Positions 18,025 through 28,805 are shown, counted from the stretch's first letter. The stretch is DNA of 41,575 nucleotides from Promethearchaeota archaeon (GCA_019894955.1 JAGXNQ010000005.1:1-41575), one strand, 5' to 3'. The notes: generated from the letters alone by a model not told the origin. Made by a program: numbers and translations.

Positions 18025-18627
18025 CTAAACACCAAATATCTGTCTTAATTCAGCATATATTTTTGAGAGCTCAGAAATAATTTGGGCATTATTTTGTTGC
18101 ATGTAGTAATTAATATATCCCGAAAGACCCTCTCCATCCTTAATCCACTCTAAAAAGGATTGTATTTCTCCCTTCAATTGAGGATCAATATTGGGTGTTG
18201 AAGGTTGAACAGCTCCCGTGCTTCCTAGTTGTGCATTTGGATCTATATATGTTTGTTGTGAGGAATTCATATCTGATACACCTCTAGCTACATCCATCGT
18301 AGCACCCATAGGTTCACCATCGGGTTCTAAATATACGAGTAAATGATGTTCTTCATCTTTTGCCCCAATGATATGTCCTTCTCCTTTCAGTGAAGTAGCT
18401 ACCAATCTTTCAGATGTGCATTGAAGAATAGAATATTTAACACCAGAAATCATAATAAATTGGGCATTCATACCACTCCAACTAGATACAACCTTTCCCA
18501 CATCAGCACTTATATCCCAATTATCAGTTGAATATATTAAATTTCTTCCTTGAACAACTGCGGCAGCTATAATACTGGGATCTTTTTGTAATAAATTGGT
18601 AACAGCGGTTGCTGGATCTAAAGGCAT
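18025..18627 (-). CDS. Roadblock/LC7-like protein
   Basis: IIAAAVVQGRNLIYSTDNWDI...LVATSLKGEGHIIGAKDEEHHLLVYLEP. Confidence 0.55.
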   Translation of the reverse strand: MPLDPATAVTNLLQKDPSIIAAAVVQGRNLIYSTDNWDISADVGKVVSSWSGMNAQFIMISGVKYSILQCTSERLVATSLKGEGHIIGAKDEEHHLLVYLEPDGEPMGATMDVARGVSDMNSSQQTYIDPNAQLGSTGAVQPSTPNIDPQLKGEIQSFLEWIKDGEGLSGYINYYMQQNNAQIISELSKIYAELRQIFGV

Positions 18628-18743
18628 TTTATTTTTACTCGGTATTTGATTTATTTCTCTCTTTAAGAGGATATTTTGTTAATAATATCTATTATAAATA
18701 TAATTATAAATTTTATATTAAAATTTATGGAAAAGAACAACAC

Positions 18744-19196
18744 TCATTTTCCCTTCTTAAGATTTATTCGACCAAATTTGGGATTATATTTGGTTTCTTT
18801 TTCATCAACTGAATTGAAATTATTTTCAAATATATATTGATTCTCTAAGAATACTTTATGGTTATCATCATTTTTTTTCATTTGATTAATATGATCTTTC
18901 AAGTAATTTTCGTTTTCAAATAGTTTTCCACAAACCGGACAGCTTACTCTTGTGTTCTCTAAAAGGCCAATAGGTTTTTTAATAATAACTTGAAACTTAT
19001 CTAATCTTTGATTTTTTTTTTTTAGATTTTGCCGACAAAAATGCCTTATCAATTTTCCATAAGGAGGATACTCAAAAAATAATTTACTCCCATGGGTACA
19101 TTCCCAATATAATACATCAGCTTTACAACTGGGGCAAGATGTCTTAAATGAGCGGAGATAGCAGTGTTTTCCGTGACTTTTATAAAAATGTCGCAT
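18744..19196 (-). CDS. Zinc-finger protein
   Basis: CPSCKADVLYWECTHG...HFC and C2H2-like CPVCGKLFENENYLKDHINQ. Confidence 0.6.
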   Translation of the reverse strand: MRHFYKSHGKHCYLRSFKTSCPSCKADVLYWECTHGSKLFFEYPPYGKLIRHFCRQNLKKKNQRLDKFQVIIKKPIGLLENTRVSCPVCGKLFENENYLKDHINQMKKNDDNHKVFLENQYIFENNFNSVDEKETKYNPKFGRINLKKGK

Positions 19197-19358
19197 TATA
19201 TGGATTGAAAATTTGATCCTATTAAAATTTTTTTATAATTTGTTTAGTTAATAAATTCTTATTGAAGAAAATTATTAACTGATAATTCTTAAAAACGCAA
19301 ATATTTAAATGTTCGATACTGATTATAGAAATTAAGGAATTGAAAAAGTTAAGGGTAG

Positions 19359-20297
19359 TTGTTTTTGGATCTGTCAATGACGATAAATAATTCAAACTTA
19401 TGTCCAGAATGTGGAAATAAGAATTTAATCTCTGATGAGGCTCGTGGTGAGATAGCTTGTGTTGTATGTGGGTTAGTACTGGATCAAAGACTCATTGATT
19501 CGGGTCCAGAATGGAGAGCCTTTTCATCAGAAGAAGCATCTAAAAAAGTGAGGGTTGGAGCTCCAACTACTTTAACTATTCACGATAAGGGGCTCAGTAC
19601 TATGATTGGTTGGACAAATAAAGATGCGTTTGGAAAAAATATTAGCCCAAAGATGAAGGCAGAAGTGTACCGTCTGAGAAAATGGCATGTTAGAACTCGT
19701 ACAAATAAATCTCTTGATCGTAATTTAGCCTATGCCATGAATGAGTTAGATAGATTTTCATCTCAGTTAAATTTATCAAAGGAATTAAAAGAATCTGCTG
19801 CTCATATTTATCGTAAAATGGCTAATAAAAATTTAATCCGTGGAAGATCAATAGAGGCTATGCTAATTGCTTCAATATATCTCTCTTGTAAATTAAATAA
19901 GATTCCTAAAACCCTAGATGATTTTTTGGAATTTGCATTGGTAGATAGGAAAAAAATTGCTCGATGTTATAGGTTAATCATTCAGGAATTAAAGATCAAT
20001 ATTATTGTACCTTCTCCAACAACATTCATCCCAAGGTTTTGTGCTGAACTAAATCTTTCAGGGCGAACCCAGAATAGAGCTGCAGAATTATTGAAACTAG
20101 CAAAAAAATATCAGATCACTGCTGGTAAAGCACCTACTGGCCTAGCTGGTGCCGCATTATATGTGGCTGCTATGCAAGAAGGTGAACGGAGAACTCAAAA
20201 AGAAATCTCATTAGCAGCAGGTGTAACTGAAGCAACTATAAGAAATAGATATAAGGAGCTTGTAAATCATATGCAGGCAAATTTCAACGCACTTTAA
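19359..20297 (+). CDS. tfb: Transcription initiation factor TFB (TFIIB)
   Basis: CPECGNKNLISDEARGEIACVVCGLVLDQRLID zinc ribbon, DPGPEWRAF-like motif, two cyclin-like repeats; probable ATG at 19377. Confidence 0.97.
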   Translation: MFLDLSMTINNSNLCPECGNKNLISDEARGEIACVVCGLVLDQRLIDSGPEWRAFSSEEASKKVRVGAPTTLTIHDKGLSTMIGWTNKDAFGKNISPKMKAEVYRLRKWHVRTRTNKSLDRNLAYAMNELDRFSSQLNLSKELKESAAHIYRKMANKNLIRGRSIEAMLIASIYLSCKLNKIPKTLDDFLEFALVDRKKIARCYRLIIQELKINIIVPSPTTFIPRFCAELNLSGRTQNRAAELLKLAKKYQITAGKAPTGLAGAALYVAAMQEGERRTQKEISLAAGVTEATIRNRYKELVNHMQANFNAL

Positions 20298-20433
20298 TTC
20301 TTTTTATTACATCCGGACGTTTTTTATAAAGAATGCGAAAACCGCAATGAGAACATTTTATTCCTGGAAGAGCATTTAATTCTTGCTTGGAAACTTCCTT
20401 TCCGCATGCTTTTCTTGCACATACATAATTCAT
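20284..20433 (-). CDS. rpo12: DNA-directed RNA polymerase subunit Rpo12/RpoP (49 aa, absent from the ORF track)
   Basis: MNYVCARKACGKEVSKQELNALPGIKCSHCGFRILYKKRPDVIKRIKVR. Confidence 0.92.
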   Translation of the reverse strand: MNYVCARKACGKEVSKQELNALPGIKCSHCGFRILYKKRPDVIKRIKVR

Positions 20434-20508
20434 AATTGTTATAATAGACCATTAATATTAAATTTTTCGTATAAAATTTATTTAATAAATAGTCGGAATA
20501 GGCTAAAT

Positions 20509-21324
20509 CTAGATGTATAACGATTTTCTTTTATCTTCAGAGTCAATAAATTGAAAAGTATCAAGATCTTTTTCTAATTCATCTCTTTTATTTTGGAGAT
20601 TCTTAGTAATGTCATCAATGTTATCCAATGAATAATTCTTTTTAATTGGTAGTGTGAACGATTTCTTAATTAATTCTAATAGAGTAATTGAAGCTTTCAA
20701 ATCAGTAACATCTTCATTAATCATAGCAATATTATCTGTTTCAGCCAATAAAACTAATCCATCAATATTAAAACGTGCTTTAGCTAAAGTTGGAATTAAT
20801 CCATTTGCACCAATAATAACTCCTTTTTGTATTTTTTCACAATTATTTTCTGATAGAAATTTATCTAATAGAACACGATTCGTTGAACTAGCATAGATTT
20901 TAGGGATTTTTTGATTTAATTTCCTATTATTTAATGGATAAGCTCCTAACGCTATGATTAATTTTATATTATATTGGTTGATAATTTCAGCGAGGAAATT
21001 AGAGATTCGATATATCCCTTTTGGAGTTAAACTCTGAGCATCAGCAGTTATTAATAAAATATCTCGTATTTCTTCAGGATCTTTCCAGACTAATATTTCT
21101 GCTTTAGGAGCTGAAAGAATACTATCATCCACTATTGCTCCTGCTGGATAGTCATCAAAAATAAAATCCATAAAATTTTTAGCATCTAATTGCCCAATTA
21201 AGGAATCTAATGCAAATTTTCCAATATCTGCGATACCAGGCATTCCTAGTATGCTAATTGGATTTATTAAATCTTCTTTTGATAAATCAGCGTGTTTAAT
21301 AATTCTAATTCCAGATTCTGTCAA
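20509..21324 (-). CDS. PAC2-family (proteasome assembly chaperone-like) protein
   Basis: LGMPGIADIGKFALDSLIGQL, LLITADAQSLTPKGIYRI, GANGLIPTLAKARFNIDGLVLLAET. Confidence 0.85.
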   Translation of the reverse strand: MTESGIRIIKHADLSKEDLINPISILGMPGIADIGKFALDSLIGQLDAKNFMDFIFDDYPAGAIVDDSILSAPKAEILVWKDPEEIRDILLITADAQSLTPKGIYRISNFLAEIINQYNIKLIIALGAYPLNNRKLNQKIPKIYASSTNRVLLDKFLSENNCEKIQKGVIIGANGLIPTLAKARFNIDGLVLLAETDNIAMINEDVTDLKASITLLELIKKSFTLPIKKNYSLDNIDDITKNLQNKRDELEKDLDTFQFIDSEDKRKSLYI

Positions 21325-21503
21325 TTTTTTTTACCTATTATCAATACTTATGTTATAATAAATCATTGAAAAACTTCTTTTTAAAAATCGTGTGTTATCC
21401 TAATAGACACGTGATTTATCGTAAAAGTAATATATTCATATTATCACTACTTTAGATATATCATAATCTTTAGTTCTGTTTTATCATAAAAAAGAATAAA
21501 TAT

Positions 21504-22109
21504 TTGATGACGACTCTTAAATTTACATGCATGCAATGTGGGACATGTTGCTATGAAATTACTGAGCAACCAGGATCAAAACGAATCCCGTTATATCCAG
21601 AAGAAGTGATTAAATTAATTTCAATAGCTGAAGAACGGGGTTACAATTTTCAAGTTATCGAAGATCTCGTGTTTCCAGATATTAAAAATAAAAAAATACT
21701 AGTTGTAACTTATAGAATCTTATTGAATAATCAGAATGAAAGATGTCCATTTTATCAAACAGAATCTGGATGTTCAATTCATAATGAAAAGCCATTCGCG
21801 TGCCAAGCTTATCCTCTCTCTTTGACGCGTATTGATGCATTTAATTTTAAGATTTCAATTGATCCTCTCTGTAATTTTATTATTGATAACTATGATCAAT
21901 TATTAAATGTTGATCTAGAAACCTTAAAAATTATCTTTAAAGATGAATTCCCTAAAGCTGAAAAATTCTACAGAAAAAATAAGAGACTGCAATTAAAAAT
22001 TCGAGAATTAGAATATGAAGGGAAAATAGAGATTCCAAGAGAAGTACACATTAAAGATTTTAATAAATATCTGAACAAATGGGAACGAGAGGAAATAATT
22101 GTAAAATAA
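21504..22109 (+). CDS. YkgJ-family Fe-S/zinc cysteine cluster protein
   Basis: FTCMQCGTCCYE, RCPFYQTESGCSIHNEKPFACQAYPL. Confidence 0.88.
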   Translation: MMTTLKFTCMQCGTCCYEITEQPGSKRIPLYPEEVIKLISIAEERGYNFQVIEDLVFPDIKNKKILVVTYRILLNNQNERCPFYQTESGCSIHNEKPFACQAYPLSLTRIDAFNFKISIDPLCNFIIDNYDQLLNVDLETLKIIFKDEFPKAEKFYRKNKRLQLKIRELEYEGKIEIPREVHIKDFNKYLNKWEREEIIVK

Positions 22110-22123
22110 ATTAGGAGATAATT

Positions 22124-22759
22124 ATGAAAAAGTTTATATCTTTATTTTCGGGGGGATTAGATAGTCCTGTGGCAGCATATTTAATTGCTAAAAATGGTTT
22201 TGAACCGATCTTTCTTTCATTTTTAACTTCAGATGATAACGTAAATTCCTTAAAATTAAAAATCATCCATATACTAAAAAAACTAAAAACTCAAATTGAT
22301 CATAAGATAAAAGTGTATTTTATTAACCACGATCCCAATCTAAGTTTTTTCCAACAAAACTGTGAAAGAAAATTGACGTGCATTTTATGTAAACGAATGA
22401 TGTTGCGTATTGCTGAGGCAATAGGTAAACGGGAGGGTACAAACTTAGTCGTTACTGGGGATATCCTTGGTGAACAAGCAAGTCAAACTCTTGATAATCT
22501 TATTGAATATAATGATTTAATGCGAAATTTCATTATCATTAGACCATTAATTGGATGGGATAAATTAGAAGTAATAGATCTAAACAAAAAACTAGGGTTA
22601 TACGAAATTACATCATTGAAATCTGCTTCTTGTCAATTTAATCCTATTTATCCCGAAACACATGCGAAAAAGCATGAAATTATTAAATCTGAACTTCTTT
22701 ATAATGTGTCAGAACTTGTTGAAAATTCATTGAATAGGGCTGAAATTTTAGAATTTTGA
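22124..22759 (+). CDS. ThiI-like PP-loop protein lacking THUMP domain
   Basis: LFSGGLDSPVAAYL, CILCKRMMLRIAE, VTGDILGEQASQTLDNL. Confidence 0.85.
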   Translation: MKKFISLFSGGLDSPVAAYLIAKNGFEPIFLSFLTSDDNVNSLKLKIIHILKKLKTQIDHKIKVYFINHDPNLSFFQQNCERKLTCILCKRMMLRIAEAIGKREGTNLVVTGDILGEQASQTLDNLIEYNDLMRNFIIIRPLIGWDKLEVIDLNKKLGLYEITSLKSASCQFNPIYPETHAKKHEIIKSELLYNVSELVENSLNRAEILEF

Positions 22760-23149
22760 TTCTAGTTCTTTTATCATAATATAATATCTTTTATCTTCTA
22801 ATTCTTTAATATTATATTCTCCTAATGATTCACTGAGGATTTGAGCAATAATATGTTTACAATAGTTTCGTTTTCTGTTAATTACTACATTTTTATAAAA
22901 TTCTTGGCAGGAACAGTAAAGTTTTGGATACACTAAATGCTTATTCTTTTTTTCTCCTTTTACAATCCAAGATATTCTTTCAGAGGGTTTATATATATTC
23001 TTTATAACCCCCCTACTAAAGCTTTCTAATACTTTTTCAAAGTTAATAGCAAAATTTGTATTAATAAAATTGATGATTTCATCATCTATAATCCCTTTTT
23101 TTACGATTAGGGTTTGCATTTCAAATAATAAATCTTTTGACATTTGCAT
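22748..23149 (-). CDS. SWIM zinc-finger protein
   Basis: LYCSCQEFYKNVVINRKRNYCKHIIAQ (CxC...CxH). Confidence 0.75.
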   Translation of the reverse strand: MQMSKDLLFEMQTLIVKKGIIDDEIINFINTNFAINFEKVLESFSRGVIKNIYKPSERISWIVKGEKKNKHLVYPKLYCSCQEFYKNVVINRKRNYCKHIIAQILSESLGEYNIKELEDKRYYIMIKELESKF

Positions 23150-23191
23150 CTCATATATATATAATTATTATATATATTTAGGATCATAGAT

Positions 23192-24490
23192 TTGAATACT
23201 ATTCTTTACTTACCAACACGATATTTCCCCGCAATCTCTGGAGCTGAATTTTATATTCAAAGATTAGCAGAAATATATAAAAAGGATTATAAATGGGATG
23301 TAGACATATTTACATCTAATGCTTTAGATTTCAAAGCTCTAAGAGATCCTAAAGGAAAAATAATTAAAGAAACTAATAAGTATTTTTACAATGTTAATAA
23401 TGTGAATGTAAATAGGTTTCCGATAACCTATAAAGAAGAGTTTGGAGAATCACTAAAAGAATTAAAAAGAATTCCAAATTTAGAGTCTCTTCAACTTCCT
23501 AATGAGACCATCAGTCAATTATTAAAAAATGGACCTTATCTAAAGGAAATTATTGACATTTTTCTCAATTGTAAACAAAAGGATTATGATATTATACATA
23601 CTACCTTTTTTCCTTATTTTAATTTGGTAATAGCATTATTAATAGGAAGGATTCTTAAAAAACCGGTTATTTGCACACCATTTTTTCATTTTTCTAATCC
23701 TAGATATTTGGATTCCAATTTAATTTCTGTATTACGTAGCTTCGATATGCTCATAGCTTGTACCTCAAGAGAAAAAGATTTTCTCATTAACAATTTAAAT
23801 TTAACCAAGTCTAGAATCACTACCATTCCTATGGGCGTAGATTTTGACAAGTTCGCTATAGTTAAAGAAAATTTCAACTTTAAACTACACTATTTTACAA
23901 GAAAAGAGAGAAATTATAAATTAGTTTTGTTTTGTGGGTATAAGAATTTTGAAAAGGGAGCTATTTCAATTCTAAAAGCAATTCCCCTGATATTAAAAAA
24001 ATATCCAAAAGTATATTTTACTTTTATTGGTCCTTCAACTACTGCTTACAATCGTGAATTTGCAAAAACTAAGAAAACTACAAATGCTAGAATAATTAAT
24101 CTTTCACCAGATAATTTAACGGGATATTTTGACAAAAATAAGATTGCTGCATTTATGGAAAGTGACCTTTATTTAATGCCAAGTCGAAGTGATGCTTATG
24201 GTATAGCATTTTTAGAAGCATGGTCTGCGGGTAAACCTGTGATCGGTGCTCGCATTGGTGCAACTCCAGAAGTAATTCAGGAAAATATAGATGGTCTTCT
24301 TGTTGAGTTTGATAATCCTCAAGATATTGCTGATCAAGTAGTAAAACTTCTAAGAAATAAGAAATTAAGAAAGAAACTTGGCGAACAAGGTAAAGTGAAA
24401 GTACAAACTTACCATTCATGGCAGAATATCGCAAATATAACGAAAAATGTATATAATAACGTAATTGATAGTTGGAGAGTTAGAAATTGA
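23192..24490 (+). CDS. GT4-type glycosyltransferase group 1
   Basis: YFPAISGAEFYIQRL, IPMGVDFDKF, LYLMPSRSDAYGIAFLEAWSAGKPVIGARIGATPEVI. Confidence 0.93.
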   Translation: MNTILYLPTRYFPAISGAEFYIQRLAEIYKKDYKWDVDIFTSNALDFKALRDPKGKIIKETNKYFYNVNNVNVNRFPITYKEEFGESLKELKRIPNLESLQLPNETISQLLKNGPYLKEIIDIFLNCKQKDYDIIHTTFFPYFNLVIALLIGRILKKPVICTPFFHFSNPRYLDSNLISVLRSFDMLIACTSREKDFLINNLNLTKSRITTIPMGVDFDKFAIVKENFNFKLHYFTRKERNYKLVLFCGYKNFEKGAISILKAIPLILKKYPKVYFTFIGPSTTAYNREFAKTKKTTNARIINLSPDNLTGYFDKNKIAAFMESDLYLMPSRSDAYGIAFLEAWSAGKPVIGARIGATPEVIQENIDGLLVEFDNPQDIADQVVKLLRNKKLRKKLGEQGKVKVQTYHSWQNIANITKNVYNNVIDSWRVRN

Positions 24491-25707
24491 AAACGATTGC
24501 CGGTAACAAATATTTAATTAACAAAGATAATCTCATTACTATCGATTCAGTATCATTAAAAACTCTCTTAGAAGGTTGTAAAACACCGATTATGGTCTTT
24601 TTGGAAAGCAAAATTAGAGATAATATCCAAACATTTAACAAAATATTTAACTCTGTATTTAGCAATTATGAAGGTTTTTATTCATTTAAAGCAAATTTTC
24701 TACCAGACATTTGTAGTATAATTCAATCTGAAGGTATTGGTGCTGAAATCGTTGGAATTCCAGAACTTAACCTTGCTTTAAGGTTAGGATATTCCTCCGA
24801 CAAGATTATTGCTGGAGGACCATATTTACCAGATCAATTTATTGAGAAGTGTGTGCTAAATGATGTACGAGAAATTATCATTTATAATATTAATGATATA
24901 AAGAGAGTAAATGAAATTTCTGAAAAATACGGAAAATCTCAAAATTTATGCTTAAGAATTAATTCACAGAAATTTGGTAGTAAATTGGGTATAGTATTAG
25001 ATGCTAAAACACTTTCAAAATTGGAAAAAATCTTACAAGATTGCAAAACTATATGTTTAAAAACCATCCTATCCCACCGTGCGACTCAAATGAATAATTT
25101 TGAACAATTTAGAATTAATTTAGAAAATGTAACACATGCCTATACTCAATTAAAAAATTCAGGGATAAAAGTTGATAATATAAATTTAGGAGGGGGATTT
25201 CCGGAAGCAGTTGTTATTCCTGAAATACAACTAAAAAAAATAGCTCTAAGATTGAAAGAATATTTGGATTTATTGGAAATTAATGTGAATCAGATTTATT
25301 TTGAACCCGGAAGATATTTTGTTGGTGATGCTGGTATATTTCTAACTGAAATAATTAAAGTAACAGATGATCGCTGGATTTTTTTAAATATTGGAAATAA
25401 TATCTGCCCAAAATTTGCACGATGTTCCTTAAGGTTTTATAATGCAACTAAAATAAATGCGTCACATAAATTTAAAACCTCTATAGCAGGTATCATCCCT
25501 ACTGATCAAGATATTCTTGTGAAGGATTATTTTTTTACCCAATCTCTAGATGAAGGAGATGTCGTTATCATAACTAATGTAGGTGCTTATACTTTAACAT
25601 TTTCAAATCGATTCCCTTACTCCCTCCCTCCAATCTTTCTCGTGAGTGGAACAAATGTTAAAAAAATTTTTGATCCTATTGTTGATAGTGATTTTTCACT
25701 TCGATAA
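24487..25707 (+). CDS. PLP-dependent decarboxylase, fold type III (diaminopimelate/ornithine decarboxylase-like)
   Basis: FYSFKANFLPDICSII PLP lysine region, NLGGGFPE, EPGRYFVGDAG; overlaps the glycosyltransferase stop by 4 nt. Confidence 0.83.
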   Translation: MKTIAGNKYLINKDNLITIDSVSLKTLLEGCKTPIMVFLESKIRDNIQTFNKIFNSVFSNYEGFYSFKANFLPDICSIIQSEGIGAEIVGIPELNLALRLGYSSDKIIAGGPYLPDQFIEKCVLNDVREIIIYNINDIKRVNEISEKYGKSQNLCLRINSQKFGSKLGIVLDAKTLSKLEKILQDCKTICLKTILSHRATQMNNFEQFRINLENVTHAYTQLKNSGIKVDNINLGGGFPEAVVIPEIQLKKIALRLKEYLDLLEINVNQIYFEPGRYFVGDAGIFLTEIIKVTDDRWIFLNIGNNICPKFARCSLRFYNATKINASHKFKTSIAGIIPTDQDILVKDYFFTQSLDEGDVVIITNVGAYTLTFSNRFPYSLPPIFLVSGTNVKKIFDPIVDSDFSLR

Positions 25708-25810
25708 TACCATGGTATATTTTTTGGTAATATTAGCATATTATATTCATTCTAATTTTTGACACATATTATTTCTATAACATAATAGTGATTCATTCAG
25801 TTGAAATTAT

Positions 25811-26917
25811 ATGGAATCATTTATAAAAACAGCCAGAAAAAGAGAAGTAGTAACTCCTGCCAAAAGTATATTTGGACATGCTAACATCAAAATAGTAGGT
25901 TGTGGGGGTGCGGGGAACAATACAATCAACAGATTAATGAAAATCGGAATTAAAGGTGCTAAATGTGTGGCTGTAAATACAGATTGCCAACATTTGGACG
26001 TAGTTGAATCTCACATTAAAATTCTAATTGGGAAAAATCTTACTCGTGGTTTAGGTGCCGGGGGTAACCCAGAAATTGGAAGAGCTGCAGCTGAAGAATC
26101 TAGAGAAGATCTAACAAAAATCTTAAGAGATTCAAATTTGGTCTTTATTACATGCGGTGAAGGAGGGGGAACAGGAACTGGAAGTGCTCCTATCGTTGCA
26201 GAAATTGCCAAATTGGAAGGAGCAATTGTTGTAGGTGTAGTCACTTTACCATTTGAAACTGAAATTGGGCGGATTGATAAAGCACAAATTGGTCTAAGTG
26301 AATTAAGGAAGTATGCGGATACTTTAGTAGTAATTGACAATAATACGCTTTTGGAAATCGCTCCTGATTTACCGATAATAGAAGCTTTTAGCGTAGCAGA
26401 CGAGGTGCTTGCTACGATGGTTAAAGGTATCACTGAAACAATATCGTTACCGTCACTAATTAACCTTGATTTTGCTGATGTAAGAACAATATTAAGTACT
26501 GGAGGTGTTGCTATTGTTGGTGTTGGAGAATCTGGGGAAAAACAAAATAGGGTTGAAGATGCTATTGAAGATGCTCTTAATTCCCCATTGCTTGATGTAA
26601 GTATTGATGGTGCTAAAGGAGCTTTAATTCATATCACAGGAGGAAATGATATGACCCTAGCAGAAGCCAATTCCGTTGCAAAAAAAATTTCTGAGAAAAT
26701 GGATGTGAATGATTCTATGGTTATATGGGGTGCAAGAGTGAATGATGAATATGATGGGTATCTGCGTGTAATGCTTCTTATTACAGGTATTAAATCGCCT
26801 CAAATTTTTGGAAAAGATTCCCAGATTGTTGAGCCTTTACAAAATAGAACATTCTCCAAACAAAAAGTTGGATTGTCTGATGATATCTTTAACATCGGTG
26901 AAATTGCTTTTGATTAA
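25811..26917 (+). CDS. ftsZ: Cell division GTPase FtsZ
   Basis: GCGGAGNNTINR, GGGTGTGSAPIVAE, ADEVL, DFADVRTI. Confidence 0.97.
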   Translation: MESFIKTARKREVVTPAKSIFGHANIKIVGCGGAGNNTINRLMKIGIKGAKCVAVNTDCQHLDVVESHIKILIGKNLTRGLGAGGNPEIGRAAAEESREDLTKILRDSNLVFITCGEGGGTGTGSAPIVAEIAKLEGAIVVGVVTLPFETEIGRIDKAQIGLSELRKYADTLVVIDNNTLLEIAPDLPIIEAFSVADEVLATMVKGITETISLPSLINLDFADVRTILSTGGVAIVGVGESGEKQNRVEDAIEDALNSPLLDVSIDGAKGALIHITGGNDMTLAEANSVAKKISEKMDVNDSMVIWGARVNDEYDGYLRVMLLITGIKSPQIFGKDSQIVEPLQNRTFSKQKVGLSDDIFNIGEIAFD

Positions 26918-26961
26918 ATTTTTTCTAATAACTTTTTAAATCTAATTTTAGAAATTATTCT

Positions 26962-27339
26962 ATGGAAAAAAATGATTATGATACTCAAATTCAAGTAAAT
27001 AAATTACTTAAAAAACTTGGAATATGGAAAAACTTATTTTCAGTTAAAATAAATTTCTATGTTGAAGGGTGGGCAGCATATCTAATGGAAAAGAACATCT
27101 ATCCTCGTCTAATTGTAATTTTCAAACCTTTTGATTGCGAATATTTCTCAATTAAAAGTTTTGAAGTCTCTTATGATGCAAAAGCAAGGGAAATTCATTC
27201 TGAAATTTATGCACGAGACCTTATCTATGGTTTTGAGAACTTATTTAAAGAATTAAAAGAAGTTATTTATGGAAAAGATGTGGTTTCTTCTTTTTCGACA
27301 GATTTAATTGATACAAACAATATGGATGAGATACGTTAA
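26962..27339 (+). CDS. Hypothetical protein
   Basis: 125-aa ORF downstream of ftsZ in the same orientation. Confidence 0.55.
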   Translation: MEKNDYDTQIQVNKLLKKLGIWKNLFSVKINFYVEGWAAYLMEKNIYPRLIVIFKPFDCEYFSIKSFEVSYDAKAREIHSEIYARDLIYGFENLFKELKEVIYGKDVVSSFSTDLIDTNNMDEIR

Positions 27340-27375
27340 ATTAAAATGAAAAGAATTCAGAGGAATAACCAAATA

Positions 27376-27933
27376 TTAAAACTCTGGTTTATATAACTGT
27401 CGAAATTCTTCTTTTTTCTTCTCATTATATCTAGTTTCTAAAAATCTCATTACTGTATGGTGTGGTATACCATTTAATAACATACTCACCGATTTCCTTG
27501 CAATTTGTAAGCTATTGTAATCAGCAATAATAGAAATTGTTTTTCCAAGAACGGATATATAACAAGTTGCATATCTTTCTATAGCTTGTCTCATTTCACC
27601 ATTTCTTCCAATGATCCTTCCTTTCATTCGCTTAATCTTTTTTTCAGATCTCCCTAGTATATTTTGGAGATTAAATATTTCGAGATCATATGTTTCTTCA
27701 AGCAATTTCATTGCTTTTATGGGATTAAAACCCCTATTTATAGCATTAAGAATTTTTTCTGCAATGAATATATTCAACGGATTGTAATTAGGAGCTTCAA
27801 TATTTGTATTAATTTCACAATGACCCGATGTACTATCTAGATTTATATTTACACCTAATATATCTTCTATTTGGCGCTTTGTTTCACCGTTTTTACCGAT
27901 GATGACTGCAATTCGACTTTTTCCTATTTTCAT
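27376..27933 (-). CDS. KH-domain RNA-binding protein (archaeal Dim2/Pno1-like)
   Basis: IAVIIGKNGETKRQIE, GRIIGRNGEMRQAIERY, AMKLLEETYDLEI; next to RIO1. Confidence 0.9.
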   Translation of the reverse strand: MKIGKSRIAVIIGKNGETKRQIEDILGVNINLDSTSGHCEINTNIEAPNYNPLNIFIAEKILNAINRGFNPIKAMKLLEETYDLEIFNLQNILGRSEKKIKRMKGRIIGRNGEMRQAIERYATCYISVLGKTISIIADYNSLQIARKSVSMLLNGIPHHTVMRFLETRYNEKKKEEFRQLYKPEF

Positions 27934-27977
27934 CTTTAGTTATCTATTTTTATATATACATATGAATCTAATTAATT

Positions 27978-28802
27978 TTATATATCTATTACTTCATAAT
28001 AAAACGATTTTGGATCAGGAAGATCTATTCCTTGTTTACTAAAATAATTGAAAATATTTTTAATATCTCTTACCAAATAAATCTCCGCTTTAGGATGTTG
28101 AATATCTACAGCTTGAGAGATATCAATGATTACGGGTTTCTGATTGTGGTATAATATATTAAACTCAGATAAATCCCCGTGAACTAATCTTGCATTCTGA
28201 TATAAATCTTTTATGAACTTAAGGATTTCATCAAATAAAACGTTGACATCTTTTGGATTTTTTATATCTTTTAGTTTTGGAGCTGGAATAGATTCAAAAC
28301 CTATATATTCCATAAGTAATACGTTATTCTTAATTAGAATAGGTTCAGGAACTGCTAAACCTACTCTATAGGCTCGTTTTAAATTTTTATATTCCTTACT
28401 AGCCCATAAGAATATTACTTTCGATATATTATGAGGAATTTTCTTAAAACGTGGATCCCCAATAATATAATTTCTCATCCATTTAGATGTATTGCTATCG
28501 ATCTTATAGATTTTTACTGCAACCTCTTTATGATTATGATCGTATGCTAAGTAAACATTAGCCTCTTTGCCTGCAGAAATAATTCCCGTTATATGATCCA
28601 AAGCGCCATTAACTAAGAGTTTGCCCAATAATTCGTGGGTTCTTTCATCCAATACGGATTCTATGACTGCTTTCTTTTTTGATTGATCAATATTTCTAAT
28701 TCTATTTGAATCGAGTGTTCTTTTTTCCAAATCATCGATATCACCATCATATTCATTCCCTAAATCATCTTCATCAAATTCTTCTTCCGTATCGTCTTTC
28801 AA
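27978..28802 (-). CDS. rio1: RIO1-type serine protein kinase
   Basis: GIISAGKEANVYLAYD, VAVKIYKIDSNTSKWMRNYI, LVHGDLSEFNILYHNQKPVIIDISQAV. Confidence 0.95.
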   Translation of the reverse strand: MKDDTEEEFDEDDLGNEYDGDIDDLEKRTLDSNRIRNIDQSKKKAVIESVLDERTHELLGKLLVNGALDHITGIISAGKEANVYLAYDHNHKEVAVKIYKIDSNTSKWMRNYIIGDPRFKKIPHNISKVIFLWASKEYKNLKRAYRVGLAVPEPILIKNNVLLMEYIGFESIPAPKLKDIKNPKDVNVLFDEILKFIKDLYQNARLVHGDLSEFNILYHNQKPVIIDISQAVDIQHPKAEIYLVRDIKNIFNYFSKQGIDLPDPKSFYYEVIDI

Positions 28803-28805
28803 AAT

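Noticed and set aside
26011-26433. 140-aa minus-strand ORF
   Set aside because: Shadow frame opposite ftsZ
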